Below, in pieces: positions 5,257-14,099 of a stretch of 64,000 nucleotides of DNA. The translations under genes and the position numbers were made by a program. Positions within the stretch are counted from its first letter, which is position 1, and each line of letters begins with the position of its first letter. The stretch covers positions 2,170,001 to 2,234,000 of the forward strand of contig NZ_CP022188.1 in the NCBI RefSeq assembly GCF_003111665.1, given 5' to 3'. This stretch comes from Parazoarcus communis. Its GTDB lineage: Bacteria > Pseudomonadota > Gammaproteobacteria > Burkholderiales > Rhodocyclaceae. The notes under the pieces were generated by a model, which made no database searches, was not told the DNA's origin, and was given only the letters and a program-made list of their open reading frames with translations.

Positions 5257-7700
5257 GGCGGGGTTTCCTTGGATGCGGGTGTCAGGAAGCGTGAGGCTTC
5301 CTCTGCAGGCAGTGGGCGCGAGAACAGGTAGCCCTGACCGAAGTCGCAGCCCATGCCGTTGAGCGTGGTGGCCTGCTCCCCGCTTTCAATGCACTCGGCG
5401 ACGACACCGATGTTCAGGTCGTGGGCAAGTTCGATGCTGCGGCGGACGATGGCACGCAGGCGTGAGTCGTTTGTGATCGCGCCGACGAAGGAGCCGTCCA
5501 GCTTGATGAGGTCGCACGGGATCGTATGCAGGTAGCTGAGTGCCGAGAAACCGGTGCCGAAATCGTCGATCAGGACCTTGATGCCGGCGCTTCGCAGTTG
5601 GCGCAAGGTGTTGCTGGCCGGGCCGTCGGCGCGCGCGAGAATGCTCTCGGTGACCTCGAAGCGAATCCGCTCCGGTTCCAGCTTGCTGGCCTTGATGATG
5701 GCGATGAGTTCGTCTGCGAGATTGCTGCGCGAGAGCTGGCGTGCCGACAGGTTAACGCTTACCGGCGGAATCTGGTCACTGCCGGTTTGAACCTGCCAGC
5801 GGAGGATGTCTTCGCAGGTCCGGCGCAGGACGAGGAGGCCCAGTTCGTGGATCATGTCGAGCGCCTCCGCGAGCGGAATGAACTGCGAGGGTGGGATCAT
5901 GCCGTGCACCGGATGCTCCCACCGCACCAGGGCTTCGAAACTGCTGATCCGGCGGTCCATCAGGCGCATGATCGGCTGGTAATGCACTGACAGCGTCCCG
6001 GCGGTCAGTGCGTTGCGCAGATCGGTTTCCAGTTGCAGCGTATTGAGCGCCAGCGCGTGCATCGAGGCGTGGAAGACCTTGATCGAGCAGTCGTCACTTT
6101 GTCTGGCGATCTGCAAGGCATTGTCGGCGTCGCGCAACAGGGCTTCGCCGTCGGTGCGCTCGTTGTCGCTCATGGCCAGGCCGATGCGGCACTTCGGATG
6201 CAGGGTGCGATCTGCGCCGGGGGCGTCGAAGCCGGGGAGTTCGACCATCGTTTTTGCAATCTCAAGCGCTTCCGTGCTGCCCTCCAGCCCGTTGAGCAAC
6301 ACTGCGAACTGATCCCCGCCAACCCTTGCCAGCAGGTCTCCTGCCCTGAGCAGGTCGTGCAGTCGATGGGCAACCTCGCGCAACAGGAGATCGCCGGTGG
6401 CGTGGCCATAGCTGTCATTGACCAGGTGGAAGCGCTCGAGGTTGATCGCGAGCACGGCGAAGCGGTAGCTCTCGTCGCGACGCTGCTGCCCCAAGGCAAG
6501 CCGAACATGCTCAATGAACAGGGCCCGATTGGGCAGGCCGGTGAGACCATCATGCAATGCATCGTGCATCAGCTGCTCTTCGGCCCGCTTGCGCAAATGT
6601 ACGTCGCTGATCGATCCGGCCATGCGGATTGCCCGCCCGCTCGAGTCCCTCAGGGCTACGCCGCGGGTCATGATCCAGCGATAGCTGCCGTCGGGCTGGC
6701 GAATGCGATGCTCGAGCATGAACTGAGGGTTGTCGCCCCGCAGGTGGTCGATCATGCGCGCGCGGTATCCGGCGACTTCATCCGGATGCAGCCGGGATAC
6801 GAAGGGTTCTGGATTGGTCGCCGCGTCATCTTCGGGGATGCCGATCAGTTCGCAGAAGCGCGGGGCGAAATAGGTGCGGTTGGTATTGATGTCCCAGTCC
6901 CACAGTCCGTCGTTTGCGCCGCGCATGGCCAGGGCGTATCGCTGCTCGCTCGTTTTCAGCCGCTCGGCCGCCTGTTGCAGTTCGGACACCCGCTGCTGCA
7001 GCGTGGAGGCCATGATGTTGAAATGCTTGGCGAGCCGCGCCAGCTCGTCGCCGCCATCGTCAGGGAGGCGATGATCGAGGTATCCGTCCGTAATGGCCTT
7101 GCTGCCGGCGAGCAGGCGGGCCAGCTTGTTGCTGAGCAGGTAGCCGATGCCCGACAGCAGGACGAAGGTGATGACGATTTCTACCAGTGCGATCAGGGCG
7201 CCTTGCTGGATGATCGACTGTCTCGCCTTCGCCAGAACCGATACCGATACGCCGAACTGAAGGAAGCCGACCTCGTTGCGGGCAAGCAGGAGTGGGCGCC
7301 GGACGTGAATCACCGGATGGTCGAGCATCTCGCCGATTCCAACGCCCGGGGCTGCAGTGGCCGGCGGCAGGAGACGCATTCCGGTCTGTCCCGCGCTCAG
7401 CAGTATCCTGCCGGTGGAGTCACCGATGCGGACGTAGATCAGCCCCTTGTCCGAGTCTGCCAGCAATTCGCCTAGCGTGTCCTGCAAAGGCCCGTAACTG
7501 GGCTGTTCACCGTACGCTGTCGCCATGGCGTGTAGCATGCTGGCGTTCTGGCTGACTAGTGTGTCGAGACTGGCGGTGGTGGCGTCATTCATCAGGCGCA
7601 CGCTGTTTGCCAGCAACAGGCTCAACAGGACGACCTGAACCGCGGTGCTCGCAAGGAGCAGCCGGGTGCGTATCGAACTGTTTCGGAAAGGCATGCGCAC
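5253..7700 (-). CDS. Membrane HAMP-PAS-GGDEF-EAL protein, probable c-di-GMP phosphodiesterase
   Basis: 815 residues. Order: membrane helix 1 (about 13-33), periplasmic sensor segment (34-165), helix 2 (167-190), HAMP (190-245), PAS with PAC (255-375), GGDEF-type domain (380-540), EAL domain (555-805). EAL catalytic residues are present: E589 (EAL), N650, E682, D712-D713 (DDFGTG), K733, E769 and Q789. The GGDEF domain is degenerate: its signature is GGDQF (461-465), and the metal-binding Asp of DxDxFK is Asn420. I therefore expect c-di-GMP breakdown, with the GGDEF part as a regulatory GTP site at most. The listed start is GTG at 7700; ATG at 7694 is possible. It is the first gene of a three-gene overlapping operon with the barrel and PstS-like proteins. 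Confidence 0.88.
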   Translation of the reverse strand: MRMPFRNSSIRTRLLLASTAVQVVLLSLLLANSVRLMNDATTASLDTLVSQNASMLHAMATAYGEQPSYGPLQDTLGELLADSDKGLIYVRIGDSTGRILLSAGQTGMRLLPPATAAPGVGIGEMLDHPVIHVRRPLLLARNEVGFLQFGVSVSVLAKARQSIIQQGALIALVEIVITFVLLSGIGYLLSNKLARLLAGSKAITDGYLDHRLPDDGGDELARLAKHFNIMASTLQQRVSELQQAAERLKTSEQRYALAMRGANDGLWDWDINTNRTYFAPRFCELIGIPEDDAATNPEPFVSRLHPDEVAGYRARMIDHLRGDNPQFMLEHRIRQPDGSYRWIMTRGVALRDSSGRAIRMAGSISDVHLRKRAEEQLMHDALHDGLTGLPNRALFIEHVRLALGQQRRDESYRFAVLAINLERFHLVNDSYGHATGDLLLREVAHRLHDLLRAGDLLARVGGDQFAVLLNGLEGSTEALEIAKTMVELPGFDAPGADRTLHPKCRIGLAMSDNERTDGEALLRDADNALQIARQSDDCSIKVFHASMHALALNTLQLETDLRNALTAGTLSVHYQPIMRLMDRRISSFEALVRWEHPVHGMIPPSQFIPLAEALDMIHELGLLVLRRTCEDILRWQVQTGSDQIPPVSVNLSARQLSRSNLADELIAIIKASKLEPERIRFEVTESILARADGPASNTLRQLRSAGIKVLIDDFGTGFSALSYLHTIPCDLIKLDGSFVGAITNDSRLRAIVRRSIELAHDLNIGVVAECIESGEQATTLNGMGCDFGQGYLFSRPLPAEEASRFLTPASKETPP

Positions 7701-7723
7701 GTAGTGTCCCCGGGGCCGCGTCT

Positions 7724-9106
7724 TCAGCGTTTCGCCAGGCGTCGGACAGCCGCCGATGCGTCGATTCGCCCTTCACGTGCAAACGCCTCGAGGTTGGATT
7801 CGATGCGATCGGGGTCGTAGAGATAGTTCACCATGATTCCCCAGGACTGCGACAGGCCCTTTGGCGCGGTGTCGGCGAGCCAGTTGAGACGTTCGATGCG
7901 GGCACCGTTGCCAAGGTGGAAGCGCGCGACGGGGTCTACCGGTTTATCACCGCGGCGTGCCTCGCACAGGTAGCGCGCGGCAAGGCGCAGCAGCGGGTCG
8001 CGCAGCGCGGCACAAAGAGGTTCGTTGCTGGCCCAGTCGCCACCGTCTTCGAGCAGCGCGCGCAGCACGGGCGCGTTCTCATCCTCTACCCCAGCGGCCG
8101 TGAGCCGTTTCCAGTCTGCTGCCGTGATTGCCTCGCCAAGCGCCTGGGGATTGCGGTTCACCCATTTGACCAGGCCGGGAACAGGCGACAGGGTGGCGAA
8201 CTGTTGCAGCTTCGGAAAATCGCGCTGCAAGTCTTCCACCACGCGCTTGAGCAGGAAGTTGCCGAAAGAGACACCACGCAGGCCGGCCTGGGTCGCACTG
8301 ATCGAATAGAAGATCGCGGTATTGGCTTTGCTGGCGTCGGCCAGCGGTGCGTTGATGTCGAGCAATTGCTGGACGTCGTCGGCGAGCCCTTCGGTGAGCG
8401 CGACCTGAACGAAGATCAGCGGCTCGAGCGGCATGCGTGGATGGAAAAATCCGTAACAGCGGCGGTCGGAGTCGAGCCGGTTCTTCAGGTCGAGCCACGA
8501 CTTGATTTCATGAACCGCCTCGTATTCGACCAGTTTCTCGAGCAGCGCTGCGGGCGAGTTCCACGTGATGCGCGCGAGCTCAAGGAAGCCGACATCGAAC
8601 CAGGCACCCAGACGGGCTTCGAGTTCGCGGTCGAGCGGTTTGAGCAGCGGGTTGTCAGGCAGGAAGCGCAGCAGGTCGGCGCGCAGGTCGACGAGAAACT
8701 TGACTCCCTGCGGGATGGCGTTGAACTGGGTCAGGATACGGATGCGACGCGAGCGCATGGCACCGCGCAGACGCGCTTCTGCCTCCCACTGATCCTTGCT
8801 GCCGACGGCTTTCTGGTAGGCCGCGTGGGCCTCCGCAATTGCCGTAGGATCGGGGCCGAAGTCGAGCGCGATCATGTGCAGCATGGCCATGCGGCCGCTG
8901 TCGTCCAGCTTGAGGTAGGTCTCGGCCAGCCGGGCGGCGCGTTGCCGGGTGGAGATCTCGCCGCCCAGTCCGGCGGCACACTCTTCAAGTTGCTGGCGAA
9001 TGCGCTCGAGAACCTTCTCGGAGGGCTCGCGCGTCTTGCCGGTTGCCTGGGCAACCATTTCGCGCATTTTCGACAGGCTTTTCGATACCAGACTGGTCGC
9101 TGACAT
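7724..9106 (-). CDS. Malonyl-CoA decarboxylase
   Basis: A 460-residue protein of the MLYCD/MatA family, converting malonyl-CoA to acetyl-CoA and CO2. The helical N-terminal domain (to about 190) is followed by the catalytic GNAT-like domain. Its motifs are HPRMPLEPLIFVQVALTEG (222-240), FYSISATQAGLRGVSFGNF (266-284) and ARFHLGNGARIERLNW (394-409). These carry the conserved Ser and His of the family. The usual malonate partners, malonyl-CoA synthetase and a malonate transporter, are not adjacent. The enzyme may instead dispose of malonyl-CoA made by other acyl-CoA pathways. AGAGAA lies 6-8 bases upstream of the ATG. lgt follows 77 bases downstream on the same strand. Confidence 0.93.
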   Translation of the reverse strand: MSATSLVSKSLSKMREMVAQATGKTREPSEKVLERIRQQLEECAAGLGGEISTRQRAARLAETYLKLDDSGRMAMLHMIALDFGPDPTAIAEAHAAYQKAVGSKDQWEAEARLRGAMRSRRIRILTQFNAIPQGVKFLVDLRADLLRFLPDNPLLKPLDRELEARLGAWFDVGFLELARITWNSPAALLEKLVEYEAVHEIKSWLDLKNRLDSDRRCYGFFHPRMPLEPLIFVQVALTEGLADDVQQLLDINAPLADASKANTAIFYSISATQAGLRGVSFGNFLLKRVVEDLQRDFPKLQQFATLSPVPGLVKWVNRNPQALGEAITAADWKRLTAAGVEDENAPVLRALLEDGGDWASNEPLCAALRDPLLRLAARYLCEARRGDKPVDPVARFHLGNGARIERLNWLADTAPKGLSQSWGIMVNYLYDPDRIESNLEAFAREGRIDASAAVRRLAKR

Positions 9107-9183
9107 GACGTTCTCTTGTTCCGGCCGGGGTGTCTCTTGCAGGGATCATATCGCGTTCGCTTGATCGCTGTGTCTGCAGTTCC

Positions 9184-9984
9184 TCACGATTGGGCCGGTT
9201 TGCCTGCCCGTATATGGATCAGGAGTCCCGCGCCCAGCGCGATCATCGGCAGACACAACCATTGAGCAGTCGATATGCCAAGTGTGAGTGTACCGAAGAT
9301 GCCCGGATCTGGCGTGCGGAAAAATTCGGCCAGGAAGCGCAGGCAGCCGTAGCCGATCAGGAAAACGGCAGACACCGCTCGCATGGGCCGTGGTTTTGCG
9401 GCGTAGAGCCACAGGATCACGAACAGCAGCAGGCCCTCGCCCGCGGCCTGGTAGAGCTGGCTCGGATGCCGCGGCAGCGCGTCGACCCAGGGAAAAACCA
9501 TGCCCCACGCCCACTCGCCATCCATTGGCCGGCCCCAGAGTTCGCCATTGATGAAGTTGCCGATTCGACCTGCCGCCAGCCCGGTGGGGACGAGCGGTGC
9601 GATGAAGTCGGTGACCTGCCAGAAGCCCTTGCCGTGCTTGCGACCGTACACCAGCATGGCTACCAGGACGCCCAGGAAGCCCCCGTGAAAACTCATGCCG
9701 CCCTTCCACACCGCGAGAATCTCCGCGGGGTTGGCGAGGTAGTAGCCGGGCTGAAAGAAGACGACCTCGCCCAGGCGCCCCCCGATGATGACGCCGAGCA
9801 CGCCGTAGAACAGAAGGTCGTCGATGGCCTGGGCGTTCCAGCCCAGCTCCGGGCGTCGCCGTGCATGAATTCGTCCCAGGGCCACGAACAGCACGAAGGA
9901 TACGAGGTACATCAATCCGTACCAGCGCACGCTGAGGGGACCGAGAGAGAAGGCGATCGGGTCGAACTGGGGGTGGATGAGCAT
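9184..9984 (-). CDS. lgt: Prolipoprotein diacylglyceryl transferase
   Basis: 266 residues, inner-membrane enzyme that moves a diacylglyceryl group from phosphatidylglycerol to the lipobox Cys of prolipoproteins, the first step of lipoprotein maturation. The family signatures are visible: the [10 protein letters not shown] segment with its conserved His and the Lgt signature [18 protein letters not shown] with its essential Arg. Seven hydrophobic helices are spread over the length, as expected. It lies 9 bases behind yceH on the same strand. Several substrates are encoded in this window (13015, 16541, 24996 and 28736). Confidence 0.96.
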   Translation of the reverse strand: MLIHPQFDPIAFSLGPLSVRWYGLMYLVSFVLFVALGRIHARRRPELGWNAQAIDDLLFYGVLGVIIGGRLGEVVFFQPGYYLANPAEILAVWKGGMSFHGGFLGVLVAMLVYGRKHGKGFWQVTDFIAPLVPTGLAAGRIGNFINGELWGRPMDGEWAWGMVFPWVDALPRHPSQLYQAAGEGLLLFVILWLYAAKPRPMRAVSAVFLIGYGCLRFLAEFFRTPDPGIFGTLTLGISTAQWLCLPMIALGAGLLIHIRAGKPAQS

Positions 9985-9993
9985 GGGCAGGGC

Positions 9994-10677
9994 TTATTCG
10001 AACTGGCGGCGGAAGTCTGAGAATTCTAGCTTGAGCGCATCGAGCTCTTCCCGCAGACGGCGAACCTCGTCCTCAAGTTCCGCAGACCGTCCTCGTGAGC
10101 TGCCGGCGCTCAGCGTTCCGGAGGCCTGGGCTTCGATGGCCGCCTGCAGCAGGGCGTCGCCGCCAAGCAGATGCATGTGACGGGTTTCCTTGGTGCCGGG
10201 GGCCCTGGGCAGGCTGGCCGCCATGGCCGGGTATTTCTCGGCCAGATGTTCCAGCGCGGCCTCGACGGTGGAAATGTCGTCGAAATGATGCAGGCGCTCG
10301 CAGCGCGTACGGACTTCGCCGGCCGTCTGTGCCCCGCGCAGCAACAGCGTGGCAAGGACCGCCTGTTCCGGCGGTGGCAGCGAGTGGCGCAGGCGGACCT
10401 GATGCTCGTACTTTGGCACTCTGGCGCTGGCCTGGTCGCGGCGCGTCACCAGGCGACGCTCCATGAGGCTGTCGATGGCGCGCTGCACCTCGGCCTCGCT
10501 CAGTGACATCACCGGCTCTCGTGCGGTGAGCTGGTTGCAGCCACTCAGCAGCGCATTGAGCGAAAGCGGATAGGCGTCGGGGGTCACGAAGGCCTTTTCA
10601 ATCAGGACTCCGAGGACGCGGATCTCGATCGGGTCAAGATCGAAGCCTGCTTCGGTTGCGGTCGGCGAGTTGTCCAT
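9994..10677 (-). CDS. yceH: YceH/UPF0502 (DUF480) winged-helix protein
   Basis: 227 residues from the ATG at 10677, which has ACGGAG as a ribosome-binding site; the frame extends 16 codons further upstream without family similarity. The family core is clear: LDPIEIRVLGVLIEKAFVTPDAYPLSLNAL, later LPPPEQAVLATLLLRGAQTAGE. A coiled-coil tail (LEDEVRRLREELDALKLEF) ends the protein. The fold is two winged helices, usually a sign of DNA binding, but the biological role of the family is not established. It is divergent from the CHASE2 cyclase. Confidence 0.88.
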   Translation of the reverse strand: MDNSPTATEAGFDLDPIEIRVLGVLIEKAFVTPDAYPLSLNALLSGCNQLTAREPVMSLSEAEVQRAIDSLMERRLVTRRDQASARVPKYEHQVRLRHSLPPPEQAVLATLLLRGAQTAGEVRTRCERLHHFDDISTVEAALEHLAEKYPAMAASLPRAPGTKETRHMHLLGGDALLQAAIEAQASGTLSAGSSRGRSAELEDEVRRLREELDALKLEFSDFRRQFE

Positions 10678-10828
10678 GCGTGCTCCGTATAAGGCGGGAG
10701 GGGCGATCATAAAGGACGGGGGCAAGACGTGCTCGCCTGTCGTGCGTGCGAGCGCATGCTGATCGCCCGCAGGGCATGCCTCATGGCGGGGGCACGCCGC
10801 ACCCGGCTATCATGCGGAATCTTCCCGC

Positions 10829-12940
10829 ATGCGTGCCGTCGACTTGCGCCCAATTCTGCCGAAATCTGCCGCTTTGCTCCCGTTCGTGGTTCTGCTTGCC
10901 GGGCTTGTCCTGATGGTAAGCGAGCCCGCGGTGCTGGTGTCCCTGCGCCATGCGGTGTTCGATCACTACCAGCGCCTGCATCCGGCCGTGGCGCCGGCAG
11001 AGCCCGTGCAGGTGATCGACATCGACGATGAAAGCCTTGCGCGGATCGGGCAATGGCCATGGTCGCGCACGGTGCTCGCCAGGCTCACCCAGCGCCTGAG
11101 CGAAGCCGGAGCGAGCGTGATCGGCTTCGACGTGCTGTTTGCCGAGCCCGACCGCACGGCTTTGAGCGGTGACGACGGCCAGCTGCCCGCGCCGCGCACG
11201 ACCGCATCCGACCAGGTTTTTGCCCACAGTCTCGGCAGTGTACCGAGCGTGCTCGGATTCGCGCTCGGGCCGCGCGGTGCGAGCACGTTGCCCGATGGCC
11301 GGCCGTCGCTCTTTGCGGGTGAGCGGCCCGGGGTGTTTGACGGGCTCCACCGCTTTTCCGGGGGGCTGTTTCCGCTGCCGGAACTCAGCCTGAGTGCTGG
11401 GCTGGGGGCGATCAACTTCGTTCCCGATGCCGATGGTGTGGTCCGACGCTTGCCGCTGGTGCTTGCCCTCGGCGATCGGCAGGTGCCGTCACTGGTCAGC
11501 GAGATGCTGCGTCTGGCGCAGGGCGCGTCGGGCTTTGTGCTGCGGGAGGATGCGCTCGCGGGGCGGCTGCTGCGCATCGGGCTGTTGCGGATCCCGGTGT
11601 CCGAGGCCGGGGAGTTCTGGATTCATTACGGCCAGTTGCGTCCCGACCGATATCTGCCTGCATGGAAGGTTCTTAATGGCGAGATCGATCTGGCGGCCTT
11701 GCGCGGGCGCCCTGTGCTGATCGGGGCCTCGGCGCAGGCATTGATGGATCTTCGCTTCAGCCCCCTGGGGGAGGTCGTGCCCGGCGTCGAAGTCCACGCC
11801 CAGTCGCTCGAGCAGGTACTGGCCGGGCACTGGCTTCAACGGCCTGCGAATGCGATGGCGATCGAAGTGCTGGCCCTTTGCGTGGTGGGGGGGCTGGTCG
11901 GTGGGCTTGCCCTCAAGGCGCGTGCGCTGATGTCCGCGACGATTACCGCGCTGCTGTTGCTTGCGCTTGCCTGGGGTGGTTGGCATGCGTATGCGGCACA
12001 TGGGCTTCTGCTTGATCCGGCGGTCCCGGGATTGCTGATCGCGCTGATCTTCGTCAGTACCAGTGTGGCGCGCCACATCGCCACCGAGCGTCGCCAGCGC
12101 TGGGTGAGGCAGGCATTCGAGCGCTACGTGTCGCCCAACCTTGTCGACTACCTGGTTTCACACCCGGAAGAGCTCGAGCTCGGCGGTGTGCGACGGGTCT
12201 GCAGCTTCGTGTTCACCGATCTTGCCGATTACACCACGCTGGTGGAGAGCCATGATCCGGCGCAGGTGGTGAGCCTGATCAATGCCTATCTCGATGGCCT
12301 GATCCGGATTGCATTCGCGCACCAGGGCACACTCGACCGCATTGTGGGCGATGCCGTGGTCGTGATGTTTTCGGCACCCCTGGTGCAGGTCGATCACGCC
12401 GCACGCGCGCTTGCTTGCGCGGGCGAAATGCAGGCCTTTGCCAGTGAGTTTGCGCGCGCCCGCAGCGCGGAAGGTCTGGAGTGGGGGCAGACGCGAATCG
12501 GGGTGCATACCGGTGAAGTCATCGTGGGCAACTTCGGTGGCGCCACCATTTTCGATTATTCGGCGCTGGGCGACGCGGTCAATACGGCCTCTCGCCTTGA
12601 GGGGGCGAACAAGTACCTCGGCACCCTGGTCTGCGTTTCGCAGGCGACCCTCGACGAATGTCCTGCAGCGCATGCCCGGCCAGCGGCAAGGTTGGTGCTC
12701 AAGGGGCGCTCCGGCGCGACCGCAGTGAGCGAGCCGCTGTTTGCGGCATCGCCGGCCGATGGAGGGCGTGATGCCGAGTACGAGGCGGCCTATGCCTTGC
12801 TCGCAGTCGGTGCCGACGGCGCACTGGCCGCATTCGAACGTCTTTACCTGCAGCGCCCGGACGACCCGCTGGTTGCGCTTCATCTCGGGCGCTTGCGCAA
12901 TGGTGAGCGTGGTGATCTGATTGTGCTGACGGAAAAGTGA
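10829..12940 (+). CDS. CHASE2-domain class III nucleotide cyclase
   Basis: 703 residues: N-terminal membrane helix (about 15-31), extracytoplasmic CHASE2 sensor (35-335; motif VQVIDIDDESLARIGQWPW), three membrane helices (about 342-415), then a class III cyclase domain (455-640). Metal-binding D464 (FTDLADY) and D508 (IVGDAV) and the transition-state N585 and R589 (GDAVNTASRL) are present. The base-selecting positions read R504 and S578 instead of the Lys and Asp/Thr pair usual for adenylate cyclases, so cAMP versus cGMP is open. A C-terminal 60-residue helical tail follows. Its end faces an OmpA-like lipoprotein and a FecR-domain gene, a combination suggesting an envelope-sensing unit. Confidence 0.88.
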   Translation: MRAVDLRPILPKSAALLPFVVLLAGLVLMVSEPAVLVSLRHAVFDHYQRLHPAVAPAEPVQVIDIDDESLARIGQWPWSRTVLARLTQRLSEAGASVIGFDVLFAEPDRTALSGDDGQLPAPRTTASDQVFAHSLGSVPSVLGFALGPRGASTLPDGRPSLFAGERPGVFDGLHRFSGGLFPLPELSLSAGLGAINFVPDADGVVRRLPLVLALGDRQVPSLVSEMLRLAQGASGFVLREDALAGRLLRIGLLRIPVSEAGEFWIHYGQLRPDRYLPAWKVLNGEIDLAALRGRPVLIGASAQALMDLRFSPLGEVVPGVEVHAQSLEQVLAGHWLQRPANAMAIEVLALCVVGGLVGGLALKARALMSATITALLLLALAWGGWHAYAAHGLLLDPAVPGLLIALIFVSTSVARHIATERRQRWVRQAFERYVSPNLVDYLVSHPEELELGGVRRVCSFVFTDLADYTTLVESHDPAQVVSLINAYLDGLIRIAFAHQGTLDRIVGDAVVVMFSAPLVQVDHAARALACAGEMQAFASEFARARSAEGLEWGQTRIGVHTGEVIVGNFGGATIFDYSALGDAVNTASRLEGANKYLGTLVCVSQATLDECPAAHARPAARLVLKGRSGATAVSEPLFAASPADGGRDAEYEAAYALLAVGADGALAAFERLYLQRPDDPLVALHLGRLRNGERGDLIVLTEK

Positions 12941-13014
12941 GGCGCGTGGCCTGGACATGAACGCCTGCATGCCTGTCGGGCCTGCAAAGGGGCCAGAGGC
13001 TTGCTCCGAGGTGC

Positions 13015-13644
13015 TCAGCGGATGGTCAGTTCGACCCTGCGGTTTCTCGGTTCGGCGACGCCGTCGGCGGTCTGCAGAAGCGGATTGCGCTCGCCGTGAG
13101 AGGCGACTTCGACCGAAACCGCCGCGGTGATCTCCCTGGACAGCATGTCGCGCACCGCCCGTGCCCGGGTCAGCCCGAGGGCCTCGTTGGCGGCATCATC
13201 GCCGGCGCGGTCGGTGTGACCGACGATGGAGATGTCGGGTGCCGGCCGGGTACTCATGATCTTGCGGATATCGTTGATCTTCGCCTGCGACTCCGGCGTC
13301 AAGGCGACGCCGACGCCGTCGAAGTAGAGCACGAAGGTTTGCGGTGGCAAAGGCTGTGCGGCCATTGCCGCGCCGAAGTCGGACTGGATCCGGGCCGGAT
13401 CCACGTCTATCGGGCTTGGGCCGTCTGCATTCAGGGCGAGGCCTGACCCGGCCTTGTCCAGGCTGGCGCTGCGACCTGCATGGGTGACGACGACACTGCC
13501 GGTGCGGCCGTCTTCCTGCTCCAGCAGGACAATATAGGCCTTGGGGGCGCAGCCGGTGGCCAGCAGGATACAGGCGAGGTTCAGGCCAATGCGGCGCAGC
13601 CGCAGTGCGCTTGAGTTCCTGGTGATGGATTCTGCTTTTGTCAT
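13015..13644 (-). CDS. OmpA-like lipoprotein
   Basis: 209 residues. A positively charged start and hydrophobic stretch end in the lipobox LLATGC, so Lgt lipidation is predicted (Cys about residue 32). The C-terminal 110 residues are an OmpA/MotB peptidoglycan-binding domain, with FVLYFDGVGVALTPESQAKI and the signature VGHTDRAGDDAANEALGLTRARAV, then RNRRVELTIR. It should anchor to the cell wall from the outer or inner membrane. Its ATG overlaps the stop of the FecR-domain gene by four bases. With the facing CHASE2 cyclase it forms a likely functional group. Confidence 0.85.
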   Translation of the reverse strand: MTKAESITRNSSALRLRRIGLNLACILLATGCAPKAYIVLLEQEDGRTGSVVVTHAGRSASLDKAGSGLALNADGPSPIDVDPARIQSDFGAAMAAQPLPPQTFVLYFDGVGVALTPESQAKINDIRKIMSTRPAPDISIVGHTDRAGDDAANEALGLTRARAVRDMLSREITAAVSVEVASHGERNPLLQTADGVAEPRNRRVELTIR

Positions 13645-14099
13645 TCGCCGGCCTTGACCACAAAACGGGTACCGCGCACGCCGATCGTGGCGGAGGGGGT
13701 TTCGATGCTCACAGCCTCCGGCTTGAGCTTCGCAATGACCCCGGAAATGAAGTGCAGCGTGCCGTGCAGCAGGCGCGCGGCGAGACGCAGCTCTTCTCGG
13801 GCAGGTTCGAAAAGATATGCGTCGATGCTGAGTTCGCTGTTGGGGCCAAGGGAAAGCATGGTGTTGTCCTTGAGCGTGAGGCCGACGCTGCCGTCCGCTG
13901 CCGTGCGAAGGTGGTCGCCGACCCGCACCGGGGTACCGGCTGCGACAGTAGCAGGTTGTCCCGCGCTCATCAGGACCACGGCGCCGGAGCTCGTCTTGAC
14001 GTAGCCGACGACAGGGCCTTCGTCAGCCTGAACATTGAGACTGAGCAGGCAGAGCAGTGTCAGAAGGATATGGCCGAACGTTTTCAAGATGGCGCTCAT
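13641..14099 (-). CDS. Secreted FecR-domain protein
   Basis: 152 residues from the ATG at 14099; the longer frame upstream lacks similarity. A signal peptide (ILKTFGHILLTLLCLLSLNVQA) leads a FecR domain: GPVVGYVKTSSGAVVL, VGDHLRTAADGSVGLTLKDNTMLSLGPNSEL and the terminal IETPSATIGVRGTRFVV. Unlike the iron sensor FecR it has no cytoplasmic anti-sigma part or membrane helix, so it is a periplasmic protein. FecR domains of this kind often accompany CHASE2 proteins and OmpA-like lipoproteins, as seen here. The function is unproven. Confidence 0.84.
   Translation of the reverse strand: MSAILKTFGHILLTLLCLLSLNVQADEGPVVGYVKTSSGAVVLMSAGQPATVAAGTPVRVGDHLRTAADGSVGLTLKDNTMLSLGPNSELSIDAYLFEPAREELRLAARLLHGTLHFISGVIAKLKPEAVSIETPSATIGVRGTRFVVKAGE

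Noticed and set aside
7559..9103. 514-codon plus-strand frame opposite malonyl-CoA decarboxylase
   Set aside because: Antisense shadow; the minus strand encodes a clear MLYCD-family enzyme.
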